64,000 bases of DNA, from NCBI RefSeq assembly GCF_050916355.1, contig NZ_CP136946.1, positions 2,728,001 to 2,792,000 of the forward strand, given 5' to 3'. The notes below the pieces were generated by a model. That model was given only the letters and a program-made list of their open reading frames with translations. It had not been told where the DNA came from and did no database searches. The position numbers were made by a program, and so were the translations under genes. Origin of the DNA: Jeongeupia wiesaeckerbachi. GTDB taxonomy: Bacteria; Pseudomonadota; Gammaproteobacteria; Burkholderiales; Chitinibacteraceae. Shown here piece after piece: positions 16,209-25,880 of this stretch (within the stretch, counting starts at the first letter, position 1; each line of letters begins with the position of its first letter).

Positions 16209-16820
16209 ATGTTTACCGGAATTGTCCAGGCCATCGGAACGATCGAGCGGGTTGCGCCGTTTGCCGGCGGCGTCAAGCTGACCGTCCATGCGCCCGAGCT
16301 GGAAATGGGGGATGTATCGCTTGGCGACAGCATTTCGCACAACGGTGCATGCATGACGGTGGTCGAGCAGCTTGATCCGCATCGCTACCTGATCGACGTG
16401 TCGGACGAGTCGTTGCGTTGCACCGTCGGCCTCGATGTCGAGGGCGGTCGCGTCAATCTGGAAAAGGCAATGCGCCTCGGCGACATGCTCGGCGGCCATC
16501 TGGTGTCCGGTCATGTCGATGGCGTTGGTGATGTGCTGTCGTTCGATTCGGTTGGCGAAAACCGCGAGTTGGTGGTTCGCGCACCGAAAGCCATGGCCAA
16601 GTATCTGGCCGCCAAGGGCTCGGTGGTCGTCAATGGCGTTTCGCTGACGACCAACTCGGTCCGTGACGTCGAGGACGGCTGCGTGTTCTCGATCAACCTG
16701 ATCCCGCACACATTGGCAGTGACCACGCTCGGTCAGCTGGCCGCTGGCGCGCAGGTCAATCTCGAGATCGACCTGATCGCGCGTTACGTCGAACGCATGC
16801 TGAGCACGGAGCACCGGTGA
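16209..16820 (+). CDS. ribE: Riboflavin synthase, alpha subunit
   Basis: A 203-residue lumazine-binding protein with two homologous beta-barrel halves, each starting from MFTGIVQ and LGGHLVSGHVDG-type blocks. It dismutates two molecules of dimethyl-ribityllumazine to riboflavin. The start codon abuts the stop of the zinc-ribbon gene and its stop overlaps the next ATG. This is the same enzyme called RibC in E. coli; ribE is the name used for most bacteria. Confidence 0.97.
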   Translation: MFTGIVQAIGTIERVAPFAGGVKLTVHAPELEMGDVSLGDSISHNGACMTVVEQLDPHRYLIDVSDESLRCTVGLDVEGGRVNLEKAMRLGDMLGGHLVSGHVDGVGDVLSFDSVGENRELVVRAPKAMAKYLAAKGSVVVNGVSLTTNSVRDVEDGCVFSINLIPHTLAVTTLGQLAAGAQVNLEIDLIARYVERMLSTEHR

Positions 16821-17911
16821 TGAGCGCGATTTCTGCCGTGCAGGACATCATCGCCGACATCCGTGCCGGCAAGATGGTCATTCTGGTTGACGAGGAAGAC
16901 CGCGAGAACGAAGGCGACCTGGTGATGGCCGCCGAATTCGTGACGCCCGAAGCGATCAATTTCATGGCCAAGTTCGGCCGCGGCCTGATCTGTCTGACGC
17001 TGTCGGCCGAGCGCGGCAAACAGCTGAGTCTGCCGCTGATGGTCAGCCAGAACGGTTCGGGTCACGGCACCAATTTCACCGTGTCGATCGAAGCCGCCGA
17101 AGGCGTGACCACCGGCATTTCCGCCTACGACCGCGCATTGACGATCAAGAAGGCTGTGGCTTTCGATGCCAAGCCGAGTGATCTGGTGTCGCCGGGTCAT
17201 GTGTTCCCGTTGCTGGCGCAGCCGGGCGGCGTGCTGGTCCGTGCCGGTCATACCGAAGCGGGTTGCGATCTGTCGCAACTGGCCGGCTTGCAGCCGGCGT
17301 CGGTGATCTGCGAGATCATGAACGACGACGGTACGATGGCACGGCTGCCGCAGCTGCTCGAATTCGCTGCCGAACATGAGTTGAAAGTCGGTACGATCGC
17401 CGATCTGATCCATTACCGCAGCCAGACCGAATCGCTGATCGAGATCGCCGGTCGCCGCGTGGTCGAGACCGCTGCCGGCCCGTTCGAGCTGGTGGTATTC
17501 CGCGATTCGCTGTCGACGGCAACGCATCTGGCCCTCGTGAAGGGGCAGCCGCAAGCCGATAGCGAGACGCTGGTCCGCGTGCACGAGCCGCTGTCGGTGG
17601 TCGACTGGATCGATTTCGGCGCCGGCAATCATTCGTGGGACGTCCGTGCCTCGCTCGACGCGATCAACCGTGCCGGCTGTGGCGTGATGGTGCTACTGCA
17701 CCGTACCGAGACCGGCGAAGACCTGCTCGCGCGGGCGCTGCCCGAGCTAGGCCTGAACAAGGTCAAGCGCTGGGATCTGCGCACCTATGGCATTGGCGCG
17801 CAGATGCTGCGCGCGCTCGGCGTCGGCAAGATGCGGCTGCTGAGCCCCGAACGCAAGATGCCGAGCATGGCCGGCTTCGGACTCGAAGTCACCGGCTTTG
17901 AAACCCCCTGA
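16817..17911 (+). CDS. ribB: DHBP synthase fused to degenerate GTP cyclohydrolase II-like domain (RibB-X)
   Basis: A 364-residue fusion. The N-terminal 200 residues are a complete 3,4-dihydroxy-2-butanone-4-phosphate synthase with DEEDRENEGDLVMAAE and the GHVFPL...RAGHTEA blocks. The C-terminal 160 residues follow the GTP cyclohydrolase II fold, but the zinc cysteines expected after RVHEP (the S-x2-CDC segment) are absent; the sequence there is WIDFGAGNHSWDVR. It therefore should make the four-carbon unit but not open GTP. This is the architecture known as RibBX in Proteobacteria. It overlaps ribE by four bases. Confidence 0.92.
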   Translation: MMSAISAVQDIIADIRAGKMVILVDEEDRENEGDLVMAAEFVTPEAINFMAKFGRGLICLTLSAERGKQLSLPLMVSQNGSGHGTNFTVSIEAAEGVTTGISAYDRALTIKKAVAFDAKPSDLVSPGHVFPLLAQPGGVLVRAGHTEAGCDLSQLAGLQPASVICEIMNDDGTMARLPQLLEFAAEHELKVGTIADLIHYRSQTESLIEIAGRRVVETAAGPFELVVFRDSLSTATHLALVKGQPQADSETLVRVHEPLSVVDWIDFGAGNHSWDVRASLDAINRAGCGVMVLLHRTETGEDLLARALPELGLNKVKRWDLRTYGIGAQMLRALGVGKMRLLSPERKMPSMAGFGLEVTGFETP

Positions 17912-17941
17912 ATTTGCAGTCCCTCTTTCCAGGAACACACC

Positions 17942-18415
17942 ATGAGTTTTGTCCCGAATCGTGACCAGACCCTGCCGCCGCTGGATGGCCGTGGCTTGCG
18001 TGTCGGCATCGTGACCTGCCGCTTCAACGAAGACATCACCACCGCGCTGCGCAATGCCTGCGTTGGCGAACTGGTCCGCCTCGGCGTCGCCGAGAACGCC
18101 ATCGATGAATTCGCCGTACCCGGCGCGCTTGAAGCGCCTTTGGCGCTGCAGCTGCTGGCCAATACCGGCCGCTACGATGCGCTGGTCACGCTCGGCTGCA
18201 TCATCCGTGGCGAAACCTATCACTTCGAACTCGTCGCCAACGAGTCCGGCGCCGGGGTGACCCGGGTCGGGCTCGATGCGTCGATGCCGATTGCCAACGC
18301 CATTCTCACCGTCGAAAACGATGAGCAGGCCGAGGCCCGCAAGATCGACAAGGGCGTCGATGCCGCCCGCGTTGTCGTAGAAATGGCCCAACTTCAGAAA
18401 GCGTTAAAAGCATGA
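17942..18415 (+). CDS. ribH: 6,7-dimethyl-8-ribityllumazine synthase
   Basis: A 157-residue lumazine synthase subunit, the usual length for an icosahedral or pentameric enzyme. Diagnostic blocks are GIVTCRFNEDIT, FAVPGALEAPLAL and LGCIIRGETYHFE, the last carrying the catalytic His region. It condenses the RibB and RibD products. It overlaps nusB by four bases, a conserved arrangement. Confidence 0.97.
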   Translation: MSFVPNRDQTLPPLDGRGLRVGIVTCRFNEDITTALRNACVGELVRLGVAENAIDEFAVPGALEAPLALQLLANTGRYDALVTLGCIIRGETYHFELVANESGAGVTRVGLDASMPIANAILTVENDEQAEARKIDKGVDAARVVVEMAQLQKALKA

Positions 18416-18900
18416 GCGAACACGAACAGCAAGCAAACACCCCACCGGCCAAGCCGAAATCGGCCCGCCGCCGCGCCCGCGAATTCGCGGTTCAGGGGCT
18501 GTACCAGTGGAATCTGACCGGTGATACGGTCAACAACATCGAGAAGTTCCTGCGCGAAAGCAGCCCGCAGTTCTCGCGCGCCGACGAGGCTCTGTTCCGT
18601 GCGGTGATGTACGGTGCGATCAAGGAATCGGGCGACCTGATCAAGCTGATCACGCCGCACGTCGACCGGCCGCTGGAGGAAGTTAGCCCGGTCGAGGCCG
18701 CGGTGATTCTGGCCGGCGCCTTCGAAATCGTCCACATGCCGGAAACGCCGTATCCGGTGATCATCAACGAGGCGATCGAGCTGGCCAAGACGTTCGGCGG
18801 GACCGATGGTCACCGTTTCGTCAACGGCGTGCTCGACAAGCTCGCCGCTGCGGTACGTGCCGATGAAGTCGAAGCCATCCGCGCAAAGCGGCGTGGCTGA
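18412..18900 (+). CDS. nusB: Transcription antitermination factor NusB
   Basis: A 162-residue NusB with RRRAREFAVQGLYQW near the N-terminus and the conserved NEAIELAKTFGG and RFVNGVLDKL helices near the C-terminus. It binds boxA RNA with NusE (ribosomal protein S10) for rRNA antitermination. An N-terminal extension of about 20 polar residues precedes the domain. It overlaps ribH and is followed by thiL after 18 bases. Confidence 0.97.
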   Translation: MSEHEQQANTPPAKPKSARRRAREFAVQGLYQWNLTGDTVNNIEKFLRESSPQFSRADEALFRAVMYGAIKESGDLIKLITPHVDRPLEEVSPVEAAVILAGAFEIVHMPETPYPVIINEAIELAKTFGGTDGHRFVNGVLDKLAAAVRADEVEAIRAKRRG

Positions 18901-18918
18901 ACGAGCGGGCGGGATCGC

Positions 18919-19875
18919 GTGAACGAGTTCGGGCTGATCGGCGCCTACTTCGCACGACCTGCGCGCAAGGCGCTGCTGGGTGTCGGCGACGACTGTGCCT
19001 TGCTGGCGTCGCCGCCGGCTGGCGAAGTGCTGGCGGTGTCGGTCGACATGCTGGTCGAAGGGCGGCACTTCTTCGCCGACGTCGACCCGCGCGCGCTTGG
19101 CCACAAGGCACTGGCGGTCAATCTGTCCGATCTGGCGGCGATGGGCGCAAGGCCGGCGTGGTTTACGCTGGCGCTGGCACTACCGCGTGTCGACGAGGAC
19201 TGGCTGGCGGCGTTTTCATCCGGTCTGTTCGCGCTGGCCGATGCGGCGGGAATCGAACTGGTCGGCGGTGATACCACGCGTGGGCCGCTGACGGTTTCGA
19301 TCCAGGTGGCGGGTCACGTGCCGGCCGACGGGGCGCTGCGGCGCGCCGGTGCCAGGGCGGGCGACGACGTCTGGGTGTCCGGCCATCTTGGTGCTGCGGC
19401 GATGGCCGTGCGTCATCGCTGTGGCGATATCGTGCTGGATGACGACGTGCTGGCACATTGTGCCGGGCGGCTCGATTGGCCGGTGCCGCGGATGTTGCTG
19501 GGCGAGCGTTTGCGAGCGCATGCGAGCGCGGCGCTGGATGTGTCCGACGGTCTCGTCGGTGACTTGACGCACATTTGCACGCAGTCCGGCCTCGGCGCAG
19601 ATCTGGAATGGGCGCGCATTCCGGTTGACCCGGTATTGCGTAGGTGCGGCGAGGTCGAGCGCCGGCAAGCTGCCTTGTCCGGTGGCGACGACTACGAGTT
19701 GTGCTTTACCGCCCGTCCGGGCGAACGACAGGCGATCGAAGCACTGTCGCAGTTGCTGGCGCTGCCGCTGACCCGGATCGGCGTGATGCGCTCCGGGGAT
19801 GGGGTCGCCGTCCGCGACACCGATGGCTGCCGGCTGGAAACCGGACGCAGCTTCGACCACTTTTCATCACCATGA
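18919..19875 (+). CDS. thiL: Thiamine-monophosphate kinase
   Basis: A 318-residue AIR-synthase-fold kinase that makes thiamine diphosphate from thiamine monophosphate. The GVGDDCALL, SVDMLVEGRHF and AVNLSDLAAMGA blocks are typical ThiL, as is ALDVSDGLVGDL later. The start is GTG at 18919; no better ATG is near. Its stop overlaps the ATG of pgpA. Confidence 0.96.
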   Translation: MNEFGLIGAYFARPARKALLGVGDDCALLASPPAGEVLAVSVDMLVEGRHFFADVDPRALGHKALAVNLSDLAAMGARPAWFTLALALPRVDEDWLAAFSSGLFALADAAGIELVGGDTTRGPLTVSIQVAGHVPADGALRRAGARAGDDVWVSGHLGAAAMAVRHRCGDIVLDDDVLAHCAGRLDWPVPRMLLGERLRAHASAALDVSDGLVGDLTHICTQSGLGADLEWARIPVDPVLRRCGEVERRQAALSGGDDYELCFTARPGERQAIEALSQLLALPLTRIGVMRSGDGVAVRDTDGCRLETGRSFDHFSSP

Positions 19876-20399
19876 CTTCATCCAATACTTCCGCGCCATC
19901 GATCCTGCATCCGGACTGGCGCTTTTTGCTGCGTCATCCCGCGCATTTCATTGCGCTCGGTTTCGGCAGCGGTCTGGCCCGTCAGGCCCCGGGTACATGG
20001 GGTACGCTGGCCGGCTTGCCCTGTTACGCGCTGCTGCTGTTCTGGCTGACGCCGGTCCAGATCGCCTGGCTATGCCTGCCGATGTTCGGGCTGGGTGTGT
20101 GGGCGGCCAGCGTAACGGGCAGGGCGCTCGGCGTGCACGATCACGGCGGCATCGTGATCGACGAAATTGTCGCGATCTGGCTGGTGCTGACGATCGTGCC
20201 GCATACCGGCAGCGGCTGGCTGGCCGCATTTTTGGTGTTTCGCGTTTTCGACATCCTCAAGCCGTGGCCGATCCGGGTGCTGGATGCACGGGTCCCGGGC
20301 GGGTTCGGCGTGATGTTCGACGACTTCGTTGCCGCCCTGTACGCCATCGGCATGCTGCTGGGCCTGATGCATGTCTGGCCGGCCCTGCTGATGTACTGA
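19872..20399 (+). CDS. pgpA: Phosphatidylglycerophosphatase A
   Basis: A 175-residue inner-membrane enzyme with three to four hydrophobic helices. The family signatures are GSGLARQAPGTWGTL and the acidic GGIVIDEIVA motif. It removes the 3'-phosphate of phosphatidylglycerophosphate to make phosphatidylglycerol. The start is an ATG overlapping the thiL stop by four bases; it is the last gene of the nrdR-to-pgpA run and is followed by a strong terminator. Confidence 0.95.
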   Translation: MTSSNTSAPSILHPDWRFLLRHPAHFIALGFGSGLARQAPGTWGTLAGLPCYALLLFWLTPVQIAWLCLPMFGLGVWAASVTGRALGVHDHGGIVIDEIVAIWLVLTIVPHTGSGWLAAFLVFRVFDILKPWPIRVLDARVPGGFGVMFDDFVAALYAIGMLLGLMHVWPALLMY

Positions 20400-20426
20400 G
20401 GCGCTTCGGCGTGCTTGTACCGCAAT

Positions 20427-20460
20427 AAAAAAGCGCCCTCGACGAGGACGCTTTTTTTTT
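20427..20460 (+). terminator. Bidirectional terminator between pgpA and bamC
   Basis: Stem AAAAGCG-x-CCTC / GAGG-x-CGCTTTT with one internal mismatch, A6 on the left and T10 on the right. It lies between convergent pgpA and bamC and can serve both. Confidence 0.85.
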
Positions 20461-20473
20461 TGGGCTGATCCGC

Positions 20474-21664
20474 TCAGCGCAGCTGGCCGAGCAGGGCGGA
20501 CAGCAGCTTGTTGCGCGTGTCGGCATCGACGGTTGCGCCGTCCTTGCCGGTGACGGTCAGTGTGGTCTGGTTGACGCCTTCCTGCAGCCGGACTTCGTAG
20601 TCCTTCGGTACCGGCGTCTTGTTGCCCTTGTCGTCCTTTTGCCAGAAAGCCAGCGACGAGAAGAAGCTGTTGCTTTCTTCCTTGCCGATGTCCTCGGCCG
20701 CGCGATGGACGTAGTACACGCCCTTGCTGCGGTCGCGGTCGGCCACGACGAAGCCGATCCGGTCGAGTGCCAGGCCGACGCGGCGCCAAGCGCGGTCGAA
20801 GTTGTCGTTGATCTTCAGCGAAGTGGCATCATCGCTCAGCGATGCAAAGGCCGCGGTGTTGACCGGCTTCTTCACGACGGTGACCGCTTGTTCTTCGGTC
20901 ATGCCGAAGCGTTGCAGCATCAGCGCCAGCATTTCGGCCTCAAGCTCTGGATCGGCCTTGCGCGGCACCCAGATCGTCTTGTTGTCCGAGGCATTGGTGC
21001 CAAGGCGGCTGGTGTCGGTGTCGCCGGTGTCTTTGTAGACTTCCTGCATGCCACGATGCGAGAGGTAAATCTCGGTCGTGCCCGGCTGGGCGCCGGCTTC
21101 GACGCGGGTGCGGAACTTGTCGAGTTCGCCGGTCGAGATAAAGCTGTCCGCGACTTTGCGCAGCAGCTTGGTGACCCAGTCTGCCGGCAGGTTGGCGCGG
21201 TTCTCCAGCCAGTCGGTTTCCATGATGCCCAGTTGCGGATTGTCGATCTTCAGCAGGAAGCCGTTGTCGAGCCAGAACTGGTGGATTTCAGGCCAGAGTT
21301 TTTTCGGATCGCCCTTGACGACCAGCCAGCGTTGTCCGCCAGCTTCGACCATCTTGGCCTTGCTGCTGTCGTTCAGTACGACTTCGCTGCCGCTGGCTTT
21401 GATGCCGACCGCGGCCGGCGTCGATGCGTTGCTTGCGGCGGGCTGGGCATTCAGCGCCGAAGCACTGTTGCTGCGCTCCGGAATGGTGTAGCCGGTGCCG
21501 GCGCTAGGCGCGGTCAGGTCGGGCGGCACTTCCAGTGTGTTGTTCGACATATTGTCGCTACCCGAACGGTAGTCGACCTTGCGTTGCAGCATCAATTGAT
21601 CGCTGGAGCAGCCGACGAGGCTGATGGCGATCGCGATCGGGATCAGGCGGAAAAGCGGTTTCAT
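20474..21664 (-). CDS. bamC: Outer-membrane assembly lipoprotein BamC
   Basis: A 396-residue lipoprotein with a signal peptide ending in the lipobox LVGC (Cys19). An N-terminal unstructured segment contains LEVPPDLTAP, the part that contacts BamD in known structures, and two helix-grip domains follow (about 110-210 and 270-390). BamC is an accessory subunit of the beta-barrel assembly machine at the inner face of the outer membrane. I chose the ATG at 21664 because it places the lipobox correctly. It lies 28 bases downstream of dapA, the conserved dapA-bamC pair. Confidence 0.92.
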   Translation of the reverse strand: MKPLFRLIPIAIAISLVGCSSDQLMLQRKVDYRSGSDNMSNNTLEVPPDLTAPSAGTGYTIPERSNSASALNAQPAASNASTPAAVGIKASGSEVVLNDSSKAKMVEAGGQRWLVVKGDPKKLWPEIHQFWLDNGFLLKIDNPQLGIMETDWLENRANLPADWVTKLLRKVADSFISTGELDKFRTRVEAGAQPGTTEIYLSHRGMQEVYKDTGDTDTSRLGTNASDNKTIWVPRKADPELEAEMLALMLQRFGMTEEQAVTVVKKPVNTAAFASLSDDATSLKINDNFDRAWRRVGLALDRIGFVVADRDRSKGVYYVHRAAEDIGKEESNSFFSSLAFWQKDDKGNKTPVPKDYEVRLQEGVNQTTLTVTGKDGATVDADTRNKLLSALLGQLR

Positions 21665-21692
21665 CAGGTTCTTCGCTAAGGTTGGACGTGGC

Positions 21693-22568
21693 TCAGAGCA
21701 CGCCGGCGGCTTGCATGGCTTGGCGGACGGCAGCGTGATTGCCATCAGACAGCCGGGTCAGTGGCAGGCGGATGCCCGACGGAAGCAGCCCCATTTGTTC
21801 GAGCGCCCATTTCACCGGAATCGGGTTGGCCTCGACGAACAACTGTTTGTGCAGACCATGCAGCTGGTTGTTAAGTTCACGCGCGCCGGCAACGTCGCCG
21901 GCGCGGGCGGCTTTGCACATCTGCGCCATGAGGCGGGGGGCGACGTTGGCCGTCACCGAAATGACGCCATGGCCACCTTGCAGGATGAAGGCGAGGGTAG
22001 AGCCGTCATCACCGCTGAGAATGGCGAAATCTTTCGGGGCGCGCTTGATCAGGTCGGCAGCGCGTTCCTTATCGGCGGTTGCATCCTTGATGCCGATGAT
22101 GCCGGGTACTTCGGCGAGCCGCAGTGCGGTGTCGTTGGACATGTCGGTGATGGTCCGGCCCGGCACGTTGTACAGCAGCGTCGGTAGGCCGCTTTCTTCG
22201 GCGATGGCGCGGAAGTGCAGGTACAGGCCTTCCTGAGTCGGCTTGTTGTAGTACGGGACGACCGACAGGCCGAAATCGGCGCCGACTTCCTTGGCGCGTT
22301 TGGACAGGTGGATCGCTTCGCGGGTCGAGTTGGCGCCGGTGCCGGCGATGACCGGTACGCGACCCGCAGCCTGCTCGACGACGACGCGGATGATTTCGAT
22401 ATGTTCTTCGACACTGACGGTCGGCGATTCGCCGGTCGTGCCGACGGCGACGAGGCCGTTGGTGCCTTCGGCGATATGCCAGTCGACGAGCTTGCGCAAG
22501 CTCGCAAAATCAAGGCTGCCGTCTTCAAACATGGGGGTGGCCAGTGCCACCAAACTACCTGTCAACAT
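21693..22568 (-). CDS. dapA: 4-hydroxy-tetrahydrodipicolinate synthase
   Basis: A 291-residue TIM-barrel aldolase of the lysine/diaminopimelate pathway. It begins MLTGSLVALATPM. Tyr in LLYNVPGRT and the Schiff-base Lys in GIIGIKDAT are in the expected places, and VAVGTTGESPT binds pyruvate. It condenses pyruvate with aspartate semialdehyde. It precedes bamC in a two-gene operon. Confidence 0.97.
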   Translation of the reverse strand: MLTGSLVALATPMFEDGSLDFASLRKLVDWHIAEGTNGLVAVGTTGESPTVSVEEHIEIIRVVVEQAAGRVPVIAGTGANSTREAIHLSKRAKEVGADFGLSVVPYYNKPTQEGLYLHFRAIAEESGLPTLLYNVPGRTITDMSNDTALRLAEVPGIIGIKDATADKERAADLIKRAPKDFAILSGDDGSTLAFILQGGHGVISVTANVAPRLMAQMCKAARAGDVAGARELNNQLHGLHKQLFVEANPIPVKWALEQMGLLPSGIRLPLTRLSDGNHAAVRQAMQAAGVL

Positions 22569-22649
22569 GCCCGTTTACCCGTTCTGGTCATTAAACGATC
22601 AGCCGGCATTCTAACCGGTGCTGGCGCGGGCGGAAACCCGCAATTGGAC

Positions 22650-25600
22650 TCAATTTCGCCGCTTGCCAAGACGCCGGAGCAGCCATGCGCCAAGGTCGTC
22701 GAGCCAGGTGAACACCACCGGGACGACGATCAGCGTCAGCAGCGTCGAGGTGATGACGCCGCCGATGATGGCGTGCGCCATCGGTGCACGCTGCTCCGAA
22801 CCCTCGCCGAGCGCGAACGCCAGCGGCAGCATGCCGACGATCATGGCTGCGGTCGTCATCAGGATCGGGCGCAAGCGTACGCGCCCCGCCTCGGCAATGG
22901 CGTCGGCGCGCGCCATGCCTTCGCGTCGCAGGTGATTGACGAAATCGACCAGCAGAATGGCGTTCTTGGTGACCAGCCCCATCAGCATGATCACGCCGAT
23001 GATCGAGAAAATGTTCAGCGTGCTTCGCCACATCAGCAGCGCCAGCAGCACGCCGACGAGCGAAAGCGGCAGCGAGGTCATGATCGCAAACGGCTGCAGA
23101 AAATGACCGAATTGCGAGGCGAGGATCATGTAGATGAAAATCACGCCGAGCAGCAGCGCCGCCAGTGCATAGCCGGCCGACTCCTGCATGCTCTTGGTGT
23201 CGCCGCCGGCAACGAAGCGATAACCTGGGGGCAGCTTGAACTCGGCTTGCAGCTTGTCGATGTCGCGCTGGACTTCGCCGGTGGTGCGGCCGGCGACGTT
23301 GGCGGTGATGTTCGCCTCGCGAAACAGGTTGCGCCGGTTGATCTGCACCGGGCTCTCGGAGGGCCGGACCGTGGCGATTTCGGTCAGCGGCACGAGGACA
23401 GGCAAGCCGGCGCCGTCGCGCAGCGTGCTGGTGAAATAAATACCTTCGAGGCTGGCACGGTTGGCGCGCACGTCGGCGGCCAGCCGGACATTGACGTCGT
23501 AGCTTTCGCCGTCCGGCGCCAGCCAGGTGCCGCTTTCCTCGCCGGCGATCAGTGGGCGCAGCGTATTGCCGATCTGGGTCAGGTCGAGGCCGAGGCTGGC
23601 AGCGCGATCGCGGTTGATGTCGATGTCGAGCGCCGGGCGCGCGGTCTTCATGCTCGATTCGACGTCGACGAGGCCCGGAACCGCGTTCAGCCGCTGGGTG
23701 AAGTCGCGGCTGAGCGTGCCGAGCCGACCGAGGTCGGTGCCTTGCAGCGAAATCTGGATGGCCTTGCCCTCGGGGCCGCCGCCGCCCAGCGGCATGAGCG
23801 AGCGGATCGACACGCCTGCAACCGCTGCGAGTCGGGTACGGAACGCGGTGATGAGTTCGTTCTGGCTGCGATGGCGGGCTTTCTTCGGTGTCAGCATGAT
23901 CACCATGCGCGCACTGTTCTTGCCTTGTGCGCCGCCGGTGTTGATCGCGGTATAGGTTTCACGGACTTCGGGGAAGTCCTTGAGGGCCGCTTCGACTTGC
24001 CGGGTTTTGGCTGCGGTGTAATCGAGCGATGAGCCGACCGGCGTTTCGAACTGCAGCGAGACCTTGGACAAGTCGGGCTTGGGAACGAACTCGGCACCGA
24101 TGAAGCGCGCCAGCATGAAGGCGGCGACCAGACTGGCGACGGCGATGCCGATCACGGCAAGCCGGTGCGCCAGGCTCCAGCGGATCAGCGCGCTGTAGCG
24201 CGTTGCCAGCCAGTCCATGCCGTTTTCGAATGCGTCGAGCAGCTTGCCAAGCGGGCGTTTGCCGCCGTGGACGTGCGGATCGGCCCAGATCGACGACAGC
24301 ATCGGGTCGAGCGTGAACGAGACGAACATCGAGATCAGCACCGCCGCGCACACGGTCAGGCCGAACTGGTGGAAGAACTTGCCGATGATGCCGCCCATGA
24401 AGCCGACCGGCAGGAAGACCGCGACGATGGTCGACGTCGTCGCCAGCACCGCCAGGCCGATCTCCTTGGTGCCGTCCATCGCGGCGGCGAAGTGATCCTT
24501 GCCGAGCGCCGCGTGGCGAACGATGTTTTCGCGCACGACGATGGCATCGTCGATCAAGAGGCCGATGCACAGCGACAGCGCCATCATCGTCATCACGTTG
24601 ATCGTGAAGCCGGCGATGTAGAGCGCGAAGAAGGTGCCGATCAGCGCCACCGGCAGCGTCAGCCCGGTGATGACGGTGCTGCGCCACGAGCCGAGGAAAA
24701 CGAAGACGATGGCGATCGTCAGCAGCGCGCCTTCGATCATCGTCGTCTTGACGTCGGCCAGCGAAGCGCGGATGCCTTCGGCGTTGTCGCTCAACACCGA
24801 CAGCTTGATGCCTTCACCGGCATATTCGCGGTTGAGCTTGTCCATCTCGGCGCGGATCCGGTCGCTGACTTCGACCGTATTGGCGCCGTTGACCTTTTTG
24901 ATGTCGATCGAGATCGCGCGCTGGCCGTTGACCAGCGCAAGGCTGTCTTCCTCGGCCTGACCGTCGCGTACGGTGGCGATGTCGCCCAGATAGGCCGGTG
25001 CGCCATTGCGCCAGGCGACGATGACCTTGGCGAAATCGGCCGGGGTTTTCAGCCGTCCCTTGATCTGCACGACCTCTTCGCGGCCGCGGGACTGGATCGT
25101 GCCGACCGGTACCTCGGCGTTCTGCGCCCGCAATGCGTTCATCACGTCGTTGACGCCGATTTTCAGTTCGGCGAGTTTTTCCGGCCGCAGGACGACATCG
25201 ATCTGGCGGGAAATCGCGCCGACCAGCTCGGCCTGACCGACGCCCTGGATAGTTTCGAAGCGCTTCTTGAACACCTGTTCGGCACGGCTGGTCAGTTCGC
25301 GCGGGCTGAGCCGGTCCGAGCGCAGCACCAGCGAGGCGATCGGCAGGTCGTCCGGGCTATAGCGGCTGATCGTCGGTGTCTTGACCTCGTCGCGGAAGCT
25401 GGGCGTGACGGTGGCGACTTTTTCGCGGACATCCTGAACGGCTGCCTCGGGGTCGACCGACAGGTCGAACTGGGCAACGACGACCGACAGGCCCTGATAC
25501 GAGAACGAGAACAGCTCGTCGAGGCCGTTGACGGTGTTGAGCGATTCCTCGATTTTCTTGGTGACGTCCGATTCGACAATTTCGGGCGACGCACCGGGGT

Positions 25601-25751
25601 AGGAGGTGTTGACGACGACGATCGGAAACTTGACGTCGGGCAGCTCTTCAACCGGCAAGCGCTTGATCGAGAACAGCCCCAGTACCAGCAGCGACAACAT
25701 CATCATTGTTGCGAAAACGGGGTTCTGGATGCTGATACGGGTGAACCACAT
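22650..25751 (-). CDS. RND efflux pump inner-membrane transporter (HAE1/AcrB-like)
   Basis: A 1033-residue, 12-helix resistance-nodulation-division transporter with two large periplasmic loops. LLIDDAIVVRENIVRH carries the paired Asp of the proton relay in helix 4. The N-terminus MWFTRISIQNPVFATM and motif LPVEELPDV place it in the MexK/TriC-like branch of hydrophobe/amphiphile exporters rather than the heavy-metal branch. The start is preceded by AGGAG at 8 bases. It pairs with the adaptor gene upstream. No outer-membrane channel gene is nearby, so a TolC-type partner must be encoded elsewhere. Substrate unknown. Confidence 0.93.
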   Translation of the reverse strand: MWFTRISIQNPVFATMMMLSLLVLGLFSIKRLPVEELPDVKFPIVVVNTSYPGASPEIVESDVTKKIEESLNTVNGLDELFSFSYQGLSVVVAQFDLSVDPEAAVQDVREKVATVTPSFRDEVKTPTISRYSPDDLPIASLVLRSDRLSPRELTSRAEQVFKKRFETIQGVGQAELVGAISRQIDVVLRPEKLAELKIGVNDVMNALRAQNAEVPVGTIQSRGREEVVQIKGRLKTPADFAKVIVAWRNGAPAYLGDIATVRDGQAEEDSLALVNGQRAISIDIKKVNGANTVEVSDRIRAEMDKLNREYAGEGIKLSVLSDNAEGIRASLADVKTTMIEGALLTIAIVFVFLGSWRSTVITGLTLPVALIGTFFALYIAGFTINVMTMMALSLCIGLLIDDAIVVRENIVRHAALGKDHFAAAMDGTKEIGLAVLATTSTIVAVFLPVGFMGGIIGKFFHQFGLTVCAAVLISMFVSFTLDPMLSSIWADPHVHGGKRPLGKLLDAFENGMDWLATRYSALIRWSLAHRLAVIGIAVASLVAAFMLARFIGAEFVPKPDLSKVSLQFETPVGSSLDYTAAKTRQVEAALKDFPEVRETYTAINTGGAQGKNSARMVIMLTPKKARHRSQNELITAFRTRLAAVAGVSIRSLMPLGGGGPEGKAIQISLQGTDLGRLGTLSRDFTQRLNAVPGLVDVESSMKTARPALDIDINRDRAASLGLDLTQIGNTLRPLIAGEESGTWLAPDGESYDVNVRLAADVRANRASLEGIYFTSTLRDGAGLPVLVPLTEIATVRPSESPVQINRRNLFREANITANVAGRTTGEVQRDIDKLQAEFKLPPGYRFVAGGDTKSMQESAGYALAALLLGVIFIYMILASQFGHFLQPFAIMTSLPLSLVGVLLALLMWRSTLNIFSIIGVIMLMGLVTKNAILLVDFVNHLRREGMARADAIAEAGRVRLRPILMTTAAMIVGMLPLAFALGEGSEQRAPMAHAIIGGVITSTLLTLIVVPVVFTWLDDLGAWLLRRLGKRRN

Positions 25752-25880
25752 CGGCGGGGCTCCTGGTCCTGCGATGAACGCTGTGTTGCGCTCGGGGATA
25801 TGGCGCGGCTGATGAAATCCTGCCGGCGGCGTTTCAGTGGGTTTGCGCCCCGCGGGAAGTCCCTCGGGGGTGGGCCGTTC

